Part shown: piece after piece, positions 36,617-45,970 of the stretch
Position numbering within the stretch: the first letter of the stretch is position 1
How the letters are laid out: the number at the start of each line of letters is the position of its first letter
Source: Algoriphagus alkaliphilus
GTDB taxonomy: Bacteria; Bacteroidota; Bacteroidia; Cytophagales; Cyclobacteriaceae
Length of the DNA: 64,000 nucleotides
Assembly: GCF_900103735.1 (NCBI RefSeq)
Contig: NZ_FMXE01000014.1
Location: 1 to 64,000 of the forward strand
Direction: 5' to 3'
Translations under genes and position numbers: made by a program
The notes under the pieces: generated by a model
Database searches by the model: none
What the model saw: the letters and a program-made list of their open reading frames with translations, nothing else
What the model was told of the DNA's origin: nothing

Positions 36617-37715
36617 GGTCCAGGTTTTTTAGAATTTGGACAATTTGATCAGCTGATTGGCCTTCCCCATATGGGTTTTTAATTTGGCTGACCATCTTTC
36701 GGAAATCCTGATCAAAAAGCGCTTTTTTTATAGCTAATTGTATTTGGGATGCATCGTTGGGGACATCAATTACATTGGCTGCACGTTCCCTTCCCATTTG
36801 TCTGTTCCCGATGTTTACTGCCGGAATTTTCAAGGTTGGGGTTTCGTGAATTCCGGAACTGGAATTACCTACCAATGCCCAGGCATTTCGGTACAAGTTA
36901 ACGAACTTGAGTGTAGGTAACGAAGGGATCCAGGTGAAGCCGGAGGATTTGATTTCCTCGATGATTTTGGAGTGTCCTGCATCGTTATTGGGAAGAAGAA
37001 ATACAACCTGAGCTTCAATAGTCTGAAGCGCCTTCATTGTTTCTCTAATCTGGTCAATGGAAGACATTGCTTCTGTAGTCACCGGATGTTGGATGACCAG
37101 CACAAATGGCTTAGCAAAATCGAGCCCAAATTCCTCTTCAAGTTCTTTAGGGTCCATGCTCGGGGTATTGACCAAGACATCAATGGATGGGCAACCCACT
37201 ACATAAATGTCCTTTGGATTTTCACCCAATCTCACCAACCTATCGCGTGCGTCCTCTGTTGCGGGGAAGTGGATGTGGGAAAATTTGGACATGGCATGCC
37301 GGATGGATTCATCGATACTGCCAGTGACTTCTCCTCCTTGAATGTGAGCTACAGGGATATTCATGTGGGCTGCAGCTACTGTCACTGCGAAATTGCCTCC
37401 GATATCAAACCCTGAGAGTACAAGGTCCGGCTTGGATTTTTCAAGCTCGAAGGTGACATCTCTCAGTACTCTAGCCATGGATCTAACCATCTCAGCACCG
37501 GAATCCGGGGCATTAGAATCAAACATGGGGATTTTGGCATCGATGGTAAAGCCATCATTTTCGATATAGTTGACATCTTTTCCATGTAAATCCAAAAGAC
37601 AAATGCCTGTGACTACCAGGTAGATTTCAAAAAAAGGATCAGCCTTCATTTTTTCCAAAATAGGCTTATATCTACTGTAGTCGGCTCTTCGCTCAATCAA
37701 TACAAATACTTTCAT
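36573..37715 (-). CDS. legG: Hydrolysing nucleotide-sugar 2-epimerase (NeuC/LegG family)
   Basis: A 380-residue GT-B-fold enzyme that removes the nucleotide and inverts C2 to give a ManNAc-type sugar. Family signs: the start MKVFVLIERRADYSRYKPIL, the catalytic region HIQGGEVTGSIDESIRHAM (about residues 125-143), IHFPATEDARDRLVRLGE, and the nucleotide-binding NSSSGIHETPTL near residue 290. The substrate (GDP- or UDP-linked) is inferred as GDP from PtmE and LegB in the same operon. It lies 42 bp after legI on the minus strand. Confidence 0.9.
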   Translation of the reverse strand: MKVFVLIERRADYSRYKPILEKMKADPFFEIYLVVTGICLLDLHGKDVNYIENDGFTIDAKIPMFDSNAPDSGAEMVRSMARVLRDVTFELEKSKPDLVLSGFDIGGNFAVTVAAAHMNIPVAHIQGGEVTGSIDESIRHAMSKFSHIHFPATEDARDRLVRLGENPKDIYVVGCPSIDVLVNTPSMDPKELEEEFGLDFAKPFVLVIQHPVTTEAMSSIDQIRETMKALQTIEAQVVFLLPNNDAGHSKIIEEIKSSGFTWIPSLPTLKFVNLYRNAWALVGNSSSGIHETPTLKIPAVNIGNRQMGRERAANVIDVPNDASQIQLAIKKALFDQDFRKMVSQIKNPYGEGQSADQIVQILKNLDLATVSIQKIFYEGK

Positions 37716-37757
37716 TTATTAGTTATTAAACAGTTTTGAAAATTCAGTTCTATTTTT

Positions 37758-38801
37758 CTATTGAATATTTTCCCAGACTACCTGGATATCCACTTCCAAG
37801 GCTTTGGATGCTTTCTTGCCTAAAACGGATTCGTAATGTTCGGCAAGAATCCCACCCTTTCCGGGTCTTTTTACCCAAATATTTTCCCTGGTAAATTCTT
37901 CGCCGGCAGCAATGGGCTTGATGGTACAAATTGTAGCAAATGCAAAGTCAATAGTAGGCTGTTCTTCTGCCACAGGTTTCTTCTCTCCTCCCCGCTGCAA
38001 TTGCAGGATTTTGGCACCTTCAATCAACTCCCGACAGGCTTGTTCGTCCATGGAACATACAATGTCGGGGCCAATTCTTTCCATGTGGTCAGTGAAATGC
38101 CTTTCGAGAATGGATCCTCCCAAGGCTACAGCACCGAAGCAGGCATGATTACTTTGCGTATGGTCACTCAATCCCACCACGGTTTGGGGAAATGCCTGCT
38201 GAATCTGAACCATCGCACCCAGTCTCACCAGGTGATCAGGTGTTGGATAAAGATTAGTCGTGTGCAGCAGTGCAAATTGAACCTGATGCTTCTCCAGGAT
38301 TTTGACAGATTTACGAACACTCTCCAAGTCATTCATACCTGTACTAAGGATCATAGGCTTACCGAATGAGGCAATGTGCTCCAACAGGGGATGGTTATTG
38401 CATTCACCTGATCCGATTTTAAAGGCAGGCACATCCCAGGAGATCAACAGGTCAGCAGCTGCTCTTGAGAATGGGGTGCTGATAAAAATCATTCCCTGCT
38501 GTTCGACGTAGTTTTTCAATTCAAGCTCATCTGAGGCAGAAAGCGCACAAGACTGCATGATTTCGTAAATACTCTCCTTGGTATGTGCCGGGATTGTATT
38601 TTTAGCGGCGCTGCTCATTTCATCATCCACGATGTGGGTTTGATGTTTAACCATTTCTACACCAGCTCTTTTGGCGGCATCAACCATTTCTTTGGCGATG
38701 GTAAGGGACCCTCCATGATTGATCCCAATTTCGGCAATTACTAATGGGGGGTAGTCATATCCGATTTTTCGACCGGCTATTTCTATAAATGGATTAGTCA
38801 T
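37758..38801 (-). CDS. legI: NeuB/LegI-type nonulosonic acid synthase
   Basis: A 347-residue enzyme that condenses the ManNAc-type hexose with phosphoenolpyruvate to a nine-carbon ulosonic acid. The TIM barrel begins VIAEIGINHGGSLTIAKE (residues 18-35). It has FKIGSGECNNHPLL and ILSTGMNDLESV in the substrate region, GLSDHTQ, and ERHFTDHMERIGPDI near residue 230 with metal/PEP residues. A C-terminal SAF (antifreeze-like) domain closes the protein (ENIWVKRPGKGGIL). This is the committing step of NulO synthesis and the strongest marker for the pathway. Confidence 0.95.
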   Translation of the reverse strand: MTNPFIEIAGRKIGYDYPPLVIAEIGINHGGSLTIAKEMVDAAKRAGVEMVKHQTHIVDDEMSSAAKNTIPAHTKESIYEIMQSCALSASDELELKNYVEQQGMIFISTPFSRAAADLLISWDVPAFKIGSGECNNHPLLEHIASFGKPMILSTGMNDLESVRKSVKILEKHQVQFALLHTTNLYPTPDHLVRLGAMVQIQQAFPQTVVGLSDHTQSNHACFGAVALGGSILERHFTDHMERIGPDIVCSMDEQACRELIEGAKILQLQRGGEKKPVAEEQPTIDFAFATICTIKPIAAGEEFTRENIWVKRPGKGGILAEHYESVLGKKASKALEVDIQVVWENIQ

Positions 38802-38813
38802 GTTCTTTTTCTT

Positions 38814-39611
38814 TTACCAGACAGAGTAACCTCCATCGATGATTAAATTGTGTCCAACTACATGTTTTGAAGCATCAGAGGCCAAAAATACAATTCCTCC
38901 ATTCATGTCAGATTTGTTGGCCATGTCTCCTGAAGGATTGAGTTGCTTGTATCGCTCATAAAACAAGCCTTCGTGACCATTCCAAACTCCACCCGGCGAA
39001 AGCGCATTCACACGAACATGCTTATCCGCCCAGAGGGTTGCCAGATACTTGGTCAGGGAGATAACTGCATGTTTGCTAACTCCATAAGCTACGGGTTGAA
39101 AAATACCAGTACCCGGATAGATTCTATGATTTGGACTTACCACGCCGTAAAGACTTCCGATATTGATGATCGAACCCCCTCCATTTTGAACCATATGCTG
39201 ACCGATTATTTGGCAGCCCAGAAAGGTACCTTTGAGGTTAATATCCATGATTCGATCCCAATCTTCCTCAGGGAAATTTTCGAATCCTGCTTCGAAGTTT
39301 GCCGTTTTGGATTGGTTGGTACTGGCAGCTCCATTGACAAGGATGTCAATTTTTCCGAAATGCTCAATCCCATGAGTCAGCGCTTCTTTCCAGGACGTGG
39401 AAGAAGCCACATCCAGACGGATAGGCCTGATTATCTCGGAGGAGATTCCCAGTTTATCGATCGTTTCTTGACATTTTTCCAGAGAAAGATCTGCCAATAT
39501 CACTTTGGCACCTTTCTCTACTAATGCAGAAGCCATCTCAGGGCCTAACAATCCAGCCCCTCCTGTAATCAGAGCGACTCGGCCTGACAAGTCAAACAGA
39601 TCTTTACTCAT
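38814..39611 (-). CDS. ptmA: PtmA-like short-chain dehydrogenase
   Basis: A 265-residue classical SDR: cofactor site LITGGAGLLGPEMASAL (residues 14-30), NNAG-equivalent VNGAAS, catalytic Ser in IGSLYG and Tyr-Lys in YGVSKHAV (about residues 175-179), and a closing DGGYSVW. In Campylobacter, PtmA and PtmF are needed for the same GDP-sugar branch; their exact steps are less settled. It overlaps legF by 4 bp and precedes legI by 12 bp. Confidence 0.85.
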   Translation of the reverse strand: MSKDLFDLSGRVALITGGAGLLGPEMASALVEKGAKVILADLSLEKCQETIDKLGISSEIIRPIRLDVASSTSWKEALTHGIEHFGKIDILVNGAASTNQSKTANFEAGFENFPEEDWDRIMDINLKGTFLGCQIIGQHMVQNGGGSIINIGSLYGVVSPNHRIYPGTGIFQPVAYGVSKHAVISLTKYLATLWADKHVRVNALSPGGVWNGHEGLFYERYKQLNPSGDMANKSDMNGGIVFLASDASKHVVGHNLIIDGGYSVW

Positions 39612-40300
39612 TTTTTATGCATTAAAAATTCTATCAATTCGAAATCCAATTTTGAATCTATATCAATTGCCCGCTCTCTGGGCATGGGATAGATTCTGCA
39701 GGGCGCTTTGCTCCAATGCGGATAGTTGTAGAGCGCTGATTTTTTTATCACAAATGCTGCAGGAGAAAGGCTGTACACCTCAGGAGCATCCTGTCTTCGG
39801 ACTATTGGTTTTTCCGATTTCTTGACGATTTCAGCCAAACCATCCGGTCTGACTTCCATCATGTTGAAATATGGATTTCTTTCCGGTTCGTATCCAGTGA
39901 TGACCACTTCCGTCTCAGGATGATCCAAGGCCAATTGAATGGCGCCGTCGATATCCTGGGAGGATTTCAGTGGTACAGTGACATCCAAATCCACCAAATA
40001 GTCTACTTGAACTCCATATTCTTTTTCATAAAATTCAAGCGCATGAATAAATACAGGCCATTTACTCGAAGTATCCGAAGCCAAGTCTGCAGGTCTTTTA
40101 AAAGGGACTTTTGCCCCAGCTTCCGATGCAATCTGCGCTATTCGTTCATCATCTGTCGAAATAATTAAATCCTGAATCAAGCTACAGCCTTGCGACTGAC
40201 GTATGGAATGTACTATGAGAGGAATACCGTCAAGTAGTTTGATGTTTTTATCAGGAACGCCTTTAGAGCCTCCCCGGCAACAAATTGTAGCAAGGATCAT
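39608..40300 (-). CDS. legF: CMP-nonulosonate cytidylyltransferase (NeuA/LegF type)
   Basis: A 230-residue enzyme that activates the nonulosonic acid with CTP. The nucleotide loop ICCRGGSKGVPDKNIKLLDG (residues 7-26) matches the CMP-NeuAc/CMP-Leg synthetase fingerprint, and LVDLDVTVPLKSSQDIDGA holds the catalytic Asp. The loop differs slightly from the common ARxGSKG form (CCRGGSKG). It overlaps ptmA by 4 bp. CMP-activated sugar would feed one of the glycosyltransferases in the locus; no obvious sialyltransferase-family gene is present. Confidence 0.9.
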   Translation of the reverse strand: MILATICCRGGSKGVPDKNIKLLDGIPLIVHSIRQSQGCSLIQDLIISTDDERIAQIASEAGAKVPFKRPADLASDTSSKWPVFIHALEFYEKEYGVQVDYLVDLDVTVPLKSSQDIDGAIQLALDHPETEVVITGYEPERNPYFNMMEVRPDGLAEIVKKSEKPIVRRQDAPEVYSLSPAAFVIKKSALYNYPHWSKAPCRIYPMPRERAIDIDSKLDFELIEFLMHKK

Positions 40301-40451
40301 TTAATATTTCGAATTGGGGATATTGATAAAAAGGACTTTGGAAAAGACAAGGAAAATTTCAGACATTCATTACTGCCAATTAACAGCACGTAATTTTTGG
40401 GAAGAATAAGGTTAAATGTCAAAGTTAAAGTCTACAGTTTGGAAAGGGGAA

Positions 40452-41435
40452 TTACAACCTGACAAAAGTATGGGATTCTGAAGATTTCTTTGCAGCCAAG
40501 ACCATTTTTAAAGTCTCCAATCCTTCTTGAAAACCAGTTAACCGTTCATCCTCCTGCTTTTGTATAAAAGCAGAAATAATCCTCAAAAATCTGTCATTTC
40601 TCTCGAAGTCGATAAAATCAAAGGTTTGAATATTTGCTTTTTCGTCAGTCCAAAGCACTTTTTTTGTTGCAAGGTCCCAAAGTAGTGATCCATGAGTCCC
40701 TGTAATGTGGCAATATCGGGTCAGATTACGCTGATGATAATCCAGATGGAGTGTTGCTGTCAGACCTGAGTCAAACTTAATCAGAACGTCAGCGAGATCC
40801 TCTGTTTCTATTTCAAGTTCGGGGTTAGACTGATAAAATGCACCTAAAGTCGAGGCAGGTCCAAAAAGCCAAAAGAGGTAATCAAACTCATGCACTAAGT
40901 CGAGTAGCACTCCTCCTCCTTTTGCTTTGAGGGCACTGCTGCCAAGCCGATGATCTTCATGAGGTCTCCAATCCGGGAGGTATTGACCGACAAATGCTGT
41001 TGCGCTCAGTACACGACCAATTCCACCTGCTTTCAGAATTTCATTGACTTTATTGAGGCCGGGATCAAAACGGAGGTCAAAACCCAGGAAAATATTTTGG
41101 TGAGGTTGGAGAATACTCATCACATCCTCCATCCCCTCCCAAGTGTGGCTGACAGGCTTTTCCAAAAAAATTGAGGGAATTCCTGCTTTTATTACAGGAA
41201 TCAAATCATTCAAATGCCTGGCTGTAGGAGAACAAATCAGTGCATGAGTGAAATCGATCGTGTCAGGAATATCTTCAAACTTGGAATAAACGGGGAAATC
41301 AGGCCAATGAGAGGGAAAAACATTTCTTTGGGTGATCAGGGTGATGTTTTTGTAACCTAAAGACAGCAAGTTGGAAACATGTCTAACTCCAATAGACCCC
41401 AAGCCTATCACTATAATATTGACTGCAGTATTCAA
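40452..41435 (-). CDS. ptmF: PtmF-like Gfo/Idh/MocA oxidoreductase
   Basis: A 327-residue NAD(P)-dependent oxidoreductase. The Rossmann start VIGLGSIGVRHVSNLLSLG is near residue 10, the conserved EKPVSHTWEG near residue 92 holds the catalytic Lys, and GGGVLLDLVHEFDYLFW near 175 forms the active-site wall. It is first in the minus-strand NulO operon, 150 bp ahead of legF, and divergent from the membrane-protein gene. PtmF partners PtmA in GDP-GlcNAc provision in Campylobacter, but a different sugar redox step is possible. Confidence 0.85.
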   Translation of the reverse strand: MNTAVNIIVIGLGSIGVRHVSNLLSLGYKNITLITQRNVFPSHWPDFPVYSKFEDIPDTIDFTHALICSPTARHLNDLIPVIKAGIPSIFLEKPVSHTWEGMEDVMSILQPHQNIFLGFDLRFDPGLNKVNEILKAGGIGRVLSATAFVGQYLPDWRPHEDHRLGSSALKAKGGGVLLDLVHEFDYLFWLFGPASTLGAFYQSNPELEIETEDLADVLIKFDSGLTATLHLDYHQRNLTRYCHITGTHGSLLWDLATKKVLWTDEKANIQTFDFIDFERNDRFLRIISAFIQKQEDERLTGFQEGLETLKMVLAAKKSSESHTFVRL

Positions 41436-41529
41436 CTTAGCTTGATTTTTTGAATTATAAATTGAGAGGAAATTTCCATTTTTTTGATTTAAACCAATAT
41501 TATTGTGGAAAGACTATTAACTATTTAGA

Positions 41530-42771
41530 ATGATTGATACTGCTTTAGCCGGCAAAGTATTGAAACCTACTGCGTTGATTTATTCTTTACTGGCCGCCTT
41601 ATATTGGATATTTTTTTTATCGCCCGGAGATGGAGATGAAGGTTTGATGGCTTTATACCTAGATGAATCGAAGATCAAAGGCTTTTACTGGCTTATCCAG
41701 GCAGGAAATTTCTCTATCCCATTCTCATTACTTGCATATCCGTTAAGCCTTTTATTCCCAAGTTATTTAGCTCTGAGATTCAGCAGTTTGCTCGGAGCAG
41801 TATTTTTGTATTTTTACCTCGATAAAGCACTGAATTTCAAATCAAAAAATTTCAGAATCCATTTATTGTTTTACCTTTCTTCCGGTTCTTTTCTCTTGGG
41901 AACGAATGACAACTTACTATTTTGCCTATTGACTGTATTTTTTACCGAAGTTTATTTAGTACTGGTGAAAAGACAGGAAAGAGTTCCCCGTTATGCCTTA
42001 ATTTCAATGGTTACTGCCTTATTTACCAGGCAGATGGCCGTGATCTATCTCCCAGTAATCTTAGCCGGTTTATTTTTGGTTTATTTCCGAAAGAAAATCT
42101 TTTGGAAAGAATACCAAGCCATTATAGTTTCTTCGCTGTTTTGGTTTGGGTTGAACCTACCTTCTATTCAAGCTAATGGTTTTATCAGTTTCGATAACAA
42201 AGACACTAAATCACAATTGGGAATGACATGGGTTCAGAGACAATATCTTTCCCAACTTTCAGCCAATGAAGGTGAAATTCCTCAATTTAGCCATGTCACT
42301 TGGGAAGAAACCTATAAGTACGTTCAGGAAAATGGCCAGGAAAGTCTTCCAAGGACCAGTTTAGAAGCGCTTGTTTTTGATCCCATTTTGACTCTTAAAG
42401 AGTTTATAAAGGATTTTGGCTTCATGATTTATTCGGGATTCAGACAATGTGGTCTAGCCGTGTTTTTTCCAGTTTTGGGGATATGGCTCTTTTTTAAATC
42501 AGGAAACAAAGGGATTGGATATCTAAGTTTGTCACAATTGTTTCTGATGCTCGCTATTTCATTTATAATAATTTCTTATGTCGAAATCCGATGGCTAGCG
42601 CCTGTATTTATTATGGGGTTGATTGGACTGCAAGAAAGTATTCGGTCCAAGCAGGTCCCTGTCCAAATGGACTTAATTAATCAATTAACTCTGCTTGCAT
42701 TAAGCCTTTACGGGTTTTACAGGTATGTTACCTTAATTCAAAATACGGAAGTGTTTCAGTCCTTTCTCTGA
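41530..42771 (+). CDS. Polytopic GT-C-like membrane protein
   Basis: A 413-residue protein with about ten membrane helices. The first outer loop contains the acidic GDGDEGLMAL, the position where GT-C glycosyltransferases (ArnT/PMT/mannosyltransferases) keep their catalytic acidic residues. A longer soluble loop lies at about 210-290. It is probably a polyprenyl-phosphate-sugar-dependent glycosyltransferase, but no named family is certain; it could also be another polymerase-like protein. It is the only plus-strand gene of the assembly part, and its last 16 bp overlap the convergent GT8 gene. Confidence 0.7.
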   Translation: MIDTALAGKVLKPTALIYSLLAALYWIFFLSPGDGDEGLMALYLDESKIKGFYWLIQAGNFSIPFSLLAYPLSLLFPSYLALRFSSLLGAVFLYFYLDKALNFKSKNFRIHLLFYLSSGSFLLGTNDNLLFCLLTVFFTEVYLVLVKRQERVPRYALISMVTALFTRQMAVIYLPVILAGLFLVYFRKKIFWKEYQAIIVSSLFWFGLNLPSIQANGFISFDNKDTKSQLGMTWVQRQYLSQLSANEGEIPQFSHVTWEETYKYVQENGQESLPRTSLEALVFDPILTLKEFIKDFGFMIYSGFRQCGLAVFFPVLGIWLFFKSGNKGIGYLSLSQLFLMLAISFIIISYVEIRWLAPVFIMGLIGLQESIRSKQVPVQMDLINQLTLLALSLYGFYRYVTLIQNTEVFQSFL

Positions 42772-43676
42772 AAAATCCATTCTTTCATATTCTGCTTCAG
42801 ACTGTTCGGGAAAAGTCTTTTGATACGATCCAATGGAGTCATTCCTTCGGGAAACCTCATAGCAAAGGGCGAATCCTTCTGATAGAACCAATACAATGAT
42901 TTAATTGGATGGGGGTTGGTATAGTGCCATGGCTTATTTGGTCCAGTAAAATGGATCAATATCGGGCTGTTTTTAGCCTCAAGGATTTCTTCTGCTGTCC
43001 AGTCTGTACTATTTAAGTCAAAGTCTTCTCTGTAAACAATGGGCTGTTGATTCAATGCCGGCGGTAACCTTTGCCAGTTTCCATCTAAAACAGCATTTAA
43101 GGCACATTGATCCACAAATCTGATTTTCTCGGGATTTTGGGAGATGAATGCTATGGCTTTGGAACCTATCTCCTGCTTTTTCCAAGCTTCGGAATTGACC
43201 AGCATTACCCCTGAATTAAAGTACCTAGCACCGACACTCATTCCCAATTCCTTTTCCCACTTGAATATGGGATCTTCCACTGCTGCAAGTATTTGGTCCG
43301 TGAGGGGTATATCCAGGAGCGGAAGAAGAGATCCATGACAAATGATGTCCGAATCCAAATAAATATACTTAGGGTCTGAAATCAATTGAGGGATCAAAAT
43401 CCTAAAATAATTGGCAGGTGAAAAATGGTGTAAAATGGGGAAATCAGAAAAAGTGGAGTCCTCTACAGGAATGACGGTAATCACAGATCCCTGGGAAACT
43501 ATCCTACGGTTTACTTTTTCAGTCCAATCTTTATCATGGGATGAGCAAAATAAGTAAAACTTAAAGAAATAGCCTGGATGATTTGCCATCACCGAGATCA
43601 TGGTGACTATTGCATAGTTTTTGAACTTTCCGTCCGCGCAAAATACAATCGGTATAGGAAATTCTTTTCGAATCAA
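42756..43676 (-). CDS. Family 8 glycosyltransferase
   Basis: A 306-residue GT-A retaining transferase of the LgtC/GspA type. PIVFCADGKFKNYAIVTMIS starts the nucleotide domain. The metal-binding DxD is in YLDSDIICHGSLLPL (near residue 117), and the family helix CALNAVLDGNWQRLPPALN and the final IHFTGPNKPWHY (metal-binding His) follow. GT8 members usually transfer galactose or glucose. A short C-terminal tail with basic residues may touch the membrane. It is the last gene of the minus-strand assembly run. Confidence 0.92.
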   Translation of the reverse strand: MIRKEFPIPIVFCADGKFKNYAIVTMISVMANHPGYFFKFYLFCSSHDKDWTEKVNRRIVSQGSVITVIPVEDSTFSDFPILHHFSPANYFRILIPQLISDPKYIYLDSDIICHGSLLPLLDIPLTDQILAAVEDPIFKWEKELGMSVGARYFNSGVMLVNSEAWKKQEIGSKAIAFISQNPEKIRFVDQCALNAVLDGNWQRLPPALNQQPIVYREDFDLNSTDWTAEEILEAKNSPILIHFTGPNKPWHYTNPHPIKSLYWFYQKDSPFAMRFPEGMTPLDRIKRLFPNSLKQNMKEWIFQRKD

Positions 43677-43743
43677 TTCAAAAAAATTTTAATGAACGTG
43701 CCGATTGAAAAATTATTCGATGTGGTTGATTCACCCGACTCTC

Positions 43744-44673
43744 TCATGATGGATTATTTTTTTGGATGATGATTTTTGCCCCAAAGTAATAATTGATATT
43801 CAAGATCTTACCAATATGTTTAACTAGTGGTAACAGTATTTTTCTTTTGCCTTTACCACCAGCTTTCTTATACTGAAACCAAACATCCATATTAGGGTAA
43901 AACTCCATCCTAGAAACTCTCACAGTAGTATTACCAGCAAACTTTTTTGCTTTGGACTTCATCCAAGAGAAGGAGACATAATCGTGCAAGATAGGAGGAT
44001 AAGGCCAGGAAGGATCATGGTCGCTAAGTCCAAAACCGAACCTTTTGGCAATGGGTACCTTAAGAAATCTTGGTAACCAATGTATAAATAATTTCCCTGT
44101 GTCGTGGTGATCTCTAAAAGTCCAGCGATTAGGTGTACTTATAAAAAGAATCCCTCCATCATCTTTTACGAGTGAAAAAACCTTTCGAAAATATTCTTCC
44201 TGATCCCAACCAGGAATATGTTCTAGAACTTGAATAAAAAAAACAACATCATATTTTTTATCAACTTTTTCCGGATCAATGTCCTTTATATCAAATTTTT
44301 TGACCGAACTGTTTTCCAAGTCAAGATTTTGCAATCTGATTTTTGTGAGTTCTACTGCTCCGGCATCCACATCCCAGGATTCCAGCATTTTGCATTTTTG
44401 AGCTAACTTCCACGTAAGGTTACCATCTCCACAACCAATTTCCAGAATAGATGCATTTCTTAATGGTTGGTAGTAACGGTCAATCACTTCCAATTCAGTA
44501 GTGTAATAACTGTCTAATTCTCTGTCAGGAAGATTCTCCCATAGCTGATTGGGTGTAATCCTACTTTCATAGGAACCTTGATATTGACCCTCAGTATGCC
44601 ACTTATAATAATTTTCTTTAAACTCCTCACTTAATTTTCTGAAATTTGAGTAGCGATCTTTTTTTACTGTCAT
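43744..44673 (-). CDS. Class I SAM-dependent methyltransferase
   Basis: A 309-residue methyltransferase with the SAM site ILEIGCGDGNLTWKLAQ (near residue 82), acidic motif II in SWDVDAGAVELTKI, and FFIQVLEHIPGWD as motif IV/post-I. The C-terminal part (FWRTFRDHHD-like region, YFGAKIIIQKN) is family-specific. It probably methylates a sugar hydroxyl of the glycan or a lipid-linked intermediate; the acceptor is unknown. It is separated by 220 bp without a gene from the next upstream gene, so it may have its own start of transcription. Confidence 0.87.
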   Translation of the reverse strand: MTVKKDRYSNFRKLSEEFKENYYKWHTEGQYQGSYESRITPNQLWENLPDRELDSYYTTELEVIDRYYQPLRNASILEIGCGDGNLTWKLAQKCKMLESWDVDAGAVELTKIRLQNLDLENSSVKKFDIKDIDPEKVDKKYDVVFFIQVLEHIPGWDQEEYFRKVFSLVKDDGGILFISTPNRWTFRDHHDTGKLFIHWLPRFLKVPIAKRFGFGLSDHDPSWPYPPILHDYVSFSWMKSKAKKFAGNTTVRVSRMEFYPNMDVWFQYKKAGGKGKRKILLPLVKHIGKILNINYYFGAKIIIQKNNPS

Positions 44674-44893
44674 TAGACTTGGGTGAGTTATTGTTTCATT
44701 TAAATCTAATTGTAACTGCCATATCAGGCAACCTTATAGGGCAAAAAATCAAATACATTTATGTGATTATCTATAATTCTGCCAATTAGTTACGGTTGTA
44801 TCTTAGATGTTGCGGATAATCATCCACAGACGATAGACAAGAAAATTCTGTTATTAGTGAGCAAGAGCATATACAAACAAATTTATAATCTGA

Positions 44894-45970
44894 TTATAAT
44901 TTAAGCTCCCTAACATAACAAATTCCAAAGCGGGAATGATGGATTAAATGTCGGGTATGCGCACTTCCTGCATCTTTCAAATCCTGAATATGATCACCGC
45001 CGTATAGAAATCCAATCTTGTTTTGGGAATAATTTTGATTGACTTCCTTCCAAAAAGGTAAATCAGGGAGACTTCCTAAGGAGGGTTCGTCTACTCCAAT
45101 TTTACCAAAAAGGATAAAGTCCCACTTTTTCTCCAAAATAGAACTTTTAATTTCCTCATCGCACCAATCAATCAATTCCTCCGGATGATTTCGCTGAAGT
45201 CTCCTAGTATAGCCAAAACCCCTTCCATAAAGTTTTGAAGCTTCTTCTTCCATGAAATCTTCATAACTAAATTTCAATTCAGGATAGGAAATACAGACTC
45301 CCCCTGATTCCTTCAAAACCCGATTGAGTCCTATGAAGGTAAACTCTCTTGAGTAATTAGGACGAGGATCACAAGTCAATAAGAGTATCTTAGCTTGAGT
45401 TGGAAGCTTTGCTATTTCCAAAACCCTTTTGCCCATAGCCTCGGTAGAAGCGTGATTTCTGGAATACTCCAAGATTTGTGAAGCTAATTCCTGATATCGT
45501 TCTTTCTGTTCTTGGGTATCTTTCCATGGGATTAAGTCCCGATTAACCTGCTTAAGTAATTTTTTGGGGAGATTCTCCAAGATCCCCTCAGGACAGGAAT
45601 CAATGTCTCGAAATATAGGTAAACATCCATTGGCTATGATTTCAAGATGTCTCAAGCAATCCCAACCCCCTTTTTTCCAGGTGAATGCAAACCGTGCAGA
45701 CTGGTACATTTCAAAATAAGCCTGTTCTGATTCAAACCTGTAGGTTTCTCTAAATCCGGGGATAACTTCAGCCCAAACTTTATCCTTTGAGGGAATAGCA
45801 TCCACAAAAAGCTCAGCAGGAAAAGAATAGCCGAAAGGATGGATGTGTTTTTTCCGTTCCGAGAGATTGAAATAAGCAGGATAAAATCGATTTAAAACCC
45901 GAAAATATCGGGTAATCATAGCCTTAGTATAGGTTGCAGATTTAGCTTTTACTTTATCGAAGAAATTCAA
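44894..45970 (-). CDS. Uncharacterised protein, possible glycosyltransferase
   Basis: A 358-residue soluble protein not assigned to a family. The segment ARFAFTWKKGGWDCLRHLEI followed by ANGCLPIFRDIDSCPEG (residues 93-125) resembles the donor-binding half of exostosin-like or GT-B enzymes, where an invariant acidic/Gly motif precedes G-x-x-P. The C-terminal half (KILLLTCDPRPNYSREF, WDFILFGKIG) has alternating strands and helices like a second Rossmann domain. The swapped order of a donor-like half before a Rossmann half is unusual. It overlaps the next GT2 gene by 4 bp, which supports a role in glycan assembly. Confidence 0.6.
   Translation of the reverse strand: MNFFDKVKAKSATYTKAMITRYFRVLNRFYPAYFNLSERKKHIHPFGYSFPAELFVDAIPSKDKVWAEVIPGFRETYRFESEQAYFEMYQSARFAFTWKKGGWDCLRHLEIIANGCLPIFRDIDSCPEGILENLPKKLLKQVNRDLIPWKDTQEQKERYQELASQILEYSRNHASTEAMGKRVLEIAKLPTQAKILLLTCDPRPNYSREFTFIGLNRVLKESGGVCISYPELKFSYEDFMEEEASKLYGRGFGYTRRLQRNHPEELIDWCDEEIKSSILEKKWDFILFGKIGVDEPSLGSLPDLPFWKEVNQNYSQNKIGFLYGGDHIQDLKDAGSAHTRHLIHHSRFGICYVRELKL

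Noticed and set aside
42756-42771. 16-bp overlap of two convergent genes, considered as a sign of a wrong stop or start
   Set aside because: Both proteins have normal family endings and the overlap concerns only C-termini, so it is accepted as real.
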